From contig NZ_CP107942.1 of assembly GCF_036053395.1 (NCBI RefSeq), forward strand, positions 11,336,001 to 11,400,000: a stretch of 64,000 nucleotides of DNA, in the 5' to 3' direction. The stretch comes from Actinoplanes sp. NBC_00393 (GTDB lineage: Bacteria > Actinomycetota > Actinomycetes > Mycobacteriales > Micromonosporaceae). Numbering within the stretch: the first letter of the stretch is position 1; each line of letters begins with the position of its first letter. Below are positions 61,479-64,000 of the stretch, piece by piece. The notes beneath the pieces were generated by a model, which did no database searches, had not been told where the DNA came from, and worked only from the letters and a program-made list of their open reading frames with translations. A program made the position numbers and the translations under genes.

Positions 61479-62129
61479 ATGGAACGCAACCGTTCTGCCC
61501 CCGCGACCGACAGCACCGGTCGGATTCCGCCGGTCTATCGAGCCGTCATGGCGGCGGCAGGACCGATTGTCCGCTGGTGGGGCCGCCTCGAGGTGGTCGG
61601 CTTGCACCACCTTCCCAGGAGCGGCGCGACAATCGTCGCGGCCAACCATGACAGCGCCTGGGATCCCGTGGTCATCGCGTTCGCCGCGCGCCGGCACCGG
61701 CAGATTCAGGCCCTCGCCAAATCATCACTCTGGAAGAATCCGTTGTTGCGCCGCGTGCTCGACGGAATGGGGCAGATCCCCGTCCGGCGCGGCCAGGCCG
61801 ACACGGACGCGCTGGATGCCGCGGTGCGGTGTCTTTCCGCCAGCGGCTGCCTCGGGATCTTTCCTGAAGGTAGCCGCTCACAGGGCCGGCAGTTGCGGGC
61901 CCGCAGCGGTGTCGGACGTCTCGCCGAAGCGGTGCCGCAGGCCCGCATCGTCTGTGCGGCGGTCTCCGGGACGGTGGACATCGCCGGTTTCCCTCGGCGC
62001 CCGCGGCTGAAGGTGACGTTCTTCGAACCCACACCATCGTCGCCGTCGGAATCCGCGCTGGAATTGGCCGCGAGGCTGACCGCCGAACTCCGCGCCGTCG
62101 CCCCGGTTGCGGCGGGACGACGCTCATAG
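61479..62129 (+). CDS. 1-acyl-sn-glycerol-3-phosphate acyltransferase (PlsC-like)
   Basis: A 216-residue acyltransferase. The catalytic HX4D motif is HDSAWD, and the glycerophosphate-binding motif is FPEGSRS. The segment AKSSLWKNPLLRRVLDGMGQIPVRRG is typical of the family. It transfers an acyl chain to lysophosphatidic acid or a related lipid at the membrane. It lies 180 bp after the antiporter on the same strand and is probably transcribed separately. Confidence 0.9.
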   Translation: MERNRSAPATDSTGRIPPVYRAVMAAAGPIVRWWGRLEVVGLHHLPRSGATIVAANHDSAWDPVVIAFAARRHRQIQALAKSSLWKNPLLRRVLDGMGQIPVRRGQADTDALDAAVRCLSASGCLGIFPEGSRSQGRQLRARSGVGRLAEAVPQARIVCAAVSGTVDIAGFPRRPRLKVTFFEPTPSSPSESALELAARLTAELRAVAPVAAGRRS

Positions 62130-62188
62130 ACGACCGGCTCGGCCGAGCGCCGATTGTCGCGATATACCACCGGTCTCCGTCGTTCGGG

Positions 62189-62501
62189 TTACGGCTCGGG
62201 TGTGGGGATGGTGATGCAGACGGTGGCTCCACCGCCGGGGGTGTCGCTGATTTCGATTATTGGTGATTTCGGTGAGGTCGACTTCCGTGGCAATGCCGAG
62301 GACGCCGGTGGTGGCCTGCGCGAGAACGTCGTCGATCAGTGTGCCCATCCGCAGTGCGGCGGCGGATATCCGGTCGGTGCACCAGGAGGCGTCGGCGTCG
62401 GCGTTGACGGTGGGGTGCAGGTGCAGTTCAGCGGCGTAGGCCAGGACGCCGGTCAGCGGGCTGCGCAGGTCGTGTGCGAGTTGGGCGGCGAAGTGCCGCT
62501 G
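62189..62501 (-). pseudogene. Histidine kinase gene gutted by internal deletion
   Basis: Minus-strand translation begins just after an in-frame TAG with RHFAAQLAHDLRSPLTGVLAY, the H-box region of a HisKA domain including the phosphorylatable His. It continues through RMGTLIDDVLAQATTG. Then the frame shifts and the sequence jumps to SDTPGGGATVCITIPTPEP and stop, the usual extreme C-terminus of a kinase ATPase domain. The N-box, G-boxes and all sensor regions are missing. The protein cannot be active; the gene lost both its 5' part and most of its ATPase domain. Confidence 0.75.
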
Positions 62502-62510
62502 CTAAGTTGC

Positions 62511-62730
62511 CTCGCAGCGGCCGGGATAGGGTAATGCAGACATTCTACCCGGTCGTGTTATGCCGACAGATGGCATATTCGATTCCAACTGGGTGCTGCT
62601 CTCGGAGGTAGCGTGGAGGTAATCCGCCGTGAGGCGGAGGACTCCTCTGTCTCGGTGGGATGCCGGCGTTCGTGATTCCGGGTCCGAACTCGTCACGGCG
62701 GCGCCGAAGCGGACATGAGGTCGTCCAGTC
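62511..62730. other. Intergenic region upstream of the GAF/ATPase gene
   Basis: No gene is seen in these 220 bases. There are two small inverted repeats, TATGCC/GGCATA and TCCGCC/GGCGGA, the latter with a four-base loop. The promoter of the GAF/ATPase gene should be here, but no clear -35/-10 pair stands out. Confidence 0.5.
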
Positions 62731-63759
62731 ATGACCGGTGAACACTATTTCGCGCGGGAAGCAGCGACCGGCAGTCACAACGGGCACCGGGACCGGGTGT
62801 GGGACTTGGTCAGTACCTATGGTCCAAACGTGACCGGGTTGTGCCGCGCGGGCGCGGCGCTGGTGCCGGGCATCGCCGGGATGGGCTTGTCGGCCGGCTC
62901 GGTCGGGTCCGAGCCGCGCATCCGGTTCTCCAGCGACACGGCCAGCTCGCAACTGGAGTCCGCGCAGCTCACTCTGGACGAGGGGCCGTGCCGCGACGCC
63001 ACCGCGACGCGGCGGCCGGTGCTGGCCGCCGACCTGACCGTTGGGTCGTGGCGGCAGCGGTGGCCCCGGTTCACGCCGGCCGCGCTGGCCGCCGGAGTGC
63101 GGGCGGTGTTCGCACTGCCCCTGCATGCCGGTGGGGTCCGCCACGACGGGGCCGTCGACCTGTACCGCCGCGCGCCCGGCCCGTTGAACAGCGCCGATCA
63201 GCTGGCGGCGGCGACCCTCACCGCCGCGACCGCCGAACTGCTCACCCTCGAGCGTCATGGCCTGGATCTGAGCGGCGGGTTCCCCCACGGCTGGCACGGT
63301 ACTCGTACCGGGACTGCGGCCGGCGTGGACTTCGCCGTCATGCCCAAACCCGTGCCGCACGCTGTGGACGGTGTGCTGCTGGCCTGCTGGTTCGGGCCGG
63401 CGATGCTGGGCCCGGTACGCGGACAGGTCCGCGTCATCGCCGCCGGCCAAGGGTTGCACGGCAACGACGTGCACCGGCTCGTGCTCGCCGTGCACGAGGC
63501 GGTGACCAACGTCGTGCAGCACGGCGGCGGGAACGGCCAGCTGCTGCTGTGGCGCCGGGACGGCCGGCTGTGGTGCGAGATCAGCGACCACGGCCCAGGC
63601 CTCGCCGCCACTGGGCCGGCCGGGGAGCACGCCACCACCGATGGGGACCATTCCGGTGGGGGCGGTTTGCAGGTCATCCGGCAGGCCTGCACCAGTCTGG
63701 ACATCGCCACCGATGCCACCGGCACCCGCCTGCTGCTGAGCTACCGGCTCGGAGCGTGA
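62731..63759 (+). CDS. GAF-domain protein with RsbW-like anti-sigma histidine-kinase ATPase domain
   Basis: A 342-residue cytoplasmic signalling protein. Residues about 25-180 form a GAF domain of the kind found before ANTAR domains (TLDEGPCRDATATRRPVLAADL, AVFALPLHAGG). Residues about 220-340 form a HATPase_c domain of anti-sigma kinase type with N-box AVHEAVTNVVQHGG, the EISDHGPGL G1-box and GGGGLQVIRQ. No HisKA dimerisation domain is present, consistent with Ser kinase activity toward a STAS protein. The STAS gene begins inside its stop codon, so the two are a kinase/antagonist pair. The GAF domain would make the switch respond to a ligand or redox state. Confidence 0.88.
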   Translation: MTGEHYFAREAATGSHNGHRDRVWDLVSTYGPNVTGLCRAGAALVPGIAGMGLSAGSVGSEPRIRFSSDTASSQLESAQLTLDEGPCRDATATRRPVLAADLTVGSWRQRWPRFTPAALAAGVRAVFALPLHAGGVRHDGAVDLYRRAPGPLNSADQLAAATLTAATAELLTLERHGLDLSGGFPHGWHGTRTGTAAGVDFAVMPKPVPHAVDGVLLACWFGPAMLGPVRGQVRVIAAGQGLHGNDVHRLVLAVHEAVTNVVQHGGGNGQLLLWRRDGRLWCEISDHGPGLAATGPAGEHATTDGDHSGGGGLQVIRQACTSLDIATDATGTRLLLSYRLGA

Positions 63760-64000
63760 TGAACCATGGTGGCGAGGCTGACGGCCGGATCGCCGTCACC
63801 GAGGTCCGGCTGTACGACGGTGCTGTCCTCGTCGCGGTCACCGGCGAGCTCGACATCGGCACCACCGCCACGTTTCACTACCAGCTGTCGGAGATCCTCG
63901 ACGGCTGCGACGGTCAACGCCTGGACCTTGACCTGTCCGCCCTGGATTTCTGTGACCTCTCCGGCTTGCGTGCCCTGCACGCCCTTGGCCGCGCCTGCGC
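63759..64000 (+). CDS. STAS-domain anti-sigma factor antagonist (cut by window end)
   Basis: The first 80 residues of a STAS protein, starting at the ATG that overlaps the upstream stop (TGATG). It shows RLYDGAVLVAVTGELDIGTT and the switch segment DFCDLSGLRAL, whose Ser is the expected phosphorylation site. The protein continues past the window. Its coupling to the GAF/ATPase gene makes that kinase its likely partner in controlling an unidentified sigma factor. Confidence 0.9.
   Translation, partial: MNHGGEADGRIAVTEVRLYDGAVLVAVTGELDIGTTATFHYQLSEILDGCDGQRLDLDLSALDFCDLSGLRALHALGRAC

Overview
The window is very GC-rich, with strong GC3 bias and Shine-Dalgarno-led genes. It carries many LacI, MarR, IclR, XRE and AraC regulators, actinobacterial families (DUF5994, MmyB-type XRE, PPOX, Tat and lipoprotein signals) and secreted carbohydrate-active enzymes. 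Two methyl-accepting chemotaxis proteins imply motile cells. A zoosporic soil actinomycete of the Actinoplanes/Micromonosporaceae type fits best; this is inferred from gene content, not from a marker gene.

Layout. 1-4.9 kb: a CHASE3 chemoreceptor (cut by the window start) lies behind an orphan asparagine-synthetase-like gene, and both diverge from a second chemoreceptor. 4.9-8.0 kb: a modular GH81 beta-1,3-glucanase behind a promoter with a LacI/CebR-like palindrome. 8.1-11.8 kb: AraC regulator, flavin monooxygenase and zinc alcohol dehydrogenase, resembling the virS/mymA locus. 11.8-18.5 kb: deaminase/STAS pair, polysaccharide deacetylase, acyltransferase, FN3-CBM2 secreted protein, and a divergent SDR/XRE pair with a repeated operator. 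18.7-23.9 kb: receptor Ser/Thr kinase, ABC-F protein with twin operators, and MarR divergent from an FMN-reductase/GNAT fusion.

23.9-31.0 kb: a LacI-controlled sugar operon (lipoprotein, two permeases, GH130 phosphorylase, secreted Tat protein). 31.0-34.6 kb: PPOX enzyme, RTX-repeat secreted protein, FIST sensor, IclR. 34.7-37.7 kb: PDR-type reductase, P450 and LysR, probably an aromatic O-demethylase or hydroxylase unit. 37.9-47.6 kb: secreted beta-helix protein, LacI, a second sugar ABC system with a GH78 alpha-L-rhamnosidase, and a third LacI. 47.6-52.9 kb: a LacI remnant and a five-gene oligopeptide/nickel-type ABC operon. 53.3-57.3 kb: secreted pyroglutamyl-peptidase-like protein lacking the usual Cys, a DUF5994/sigma-region-2 protein, a coiled-coil protein and a hemolysin III homologue. 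57.4-59.0 kb: an IS1380-type element. 59.0-64.0 kb: membrane protein, CPA1 antiporter, acyltransferase, a gutted histidine kinase, and a GAF/anti-sigma kinase followed by a STAS antagonist cut by the window end.

The main theme is plant and fungal polysaccharide use: glucanase, cellulose-binding protein, mannoside phosphorylase and rhamnosidase, each beside its own LacI regulator or operator, plus aromatic oxidation. No RNA genes, CRISPR array or intact prophage were seen. The strongest unusual items are the FMN-reductase/GNAT fusion with mirrored start sites, the P450 with a stand-alone PDR reductase, the asparagine-synthetase/chemoreceptor pair, the DUF5994/sigma fusion and several symmetric operator arrangements.
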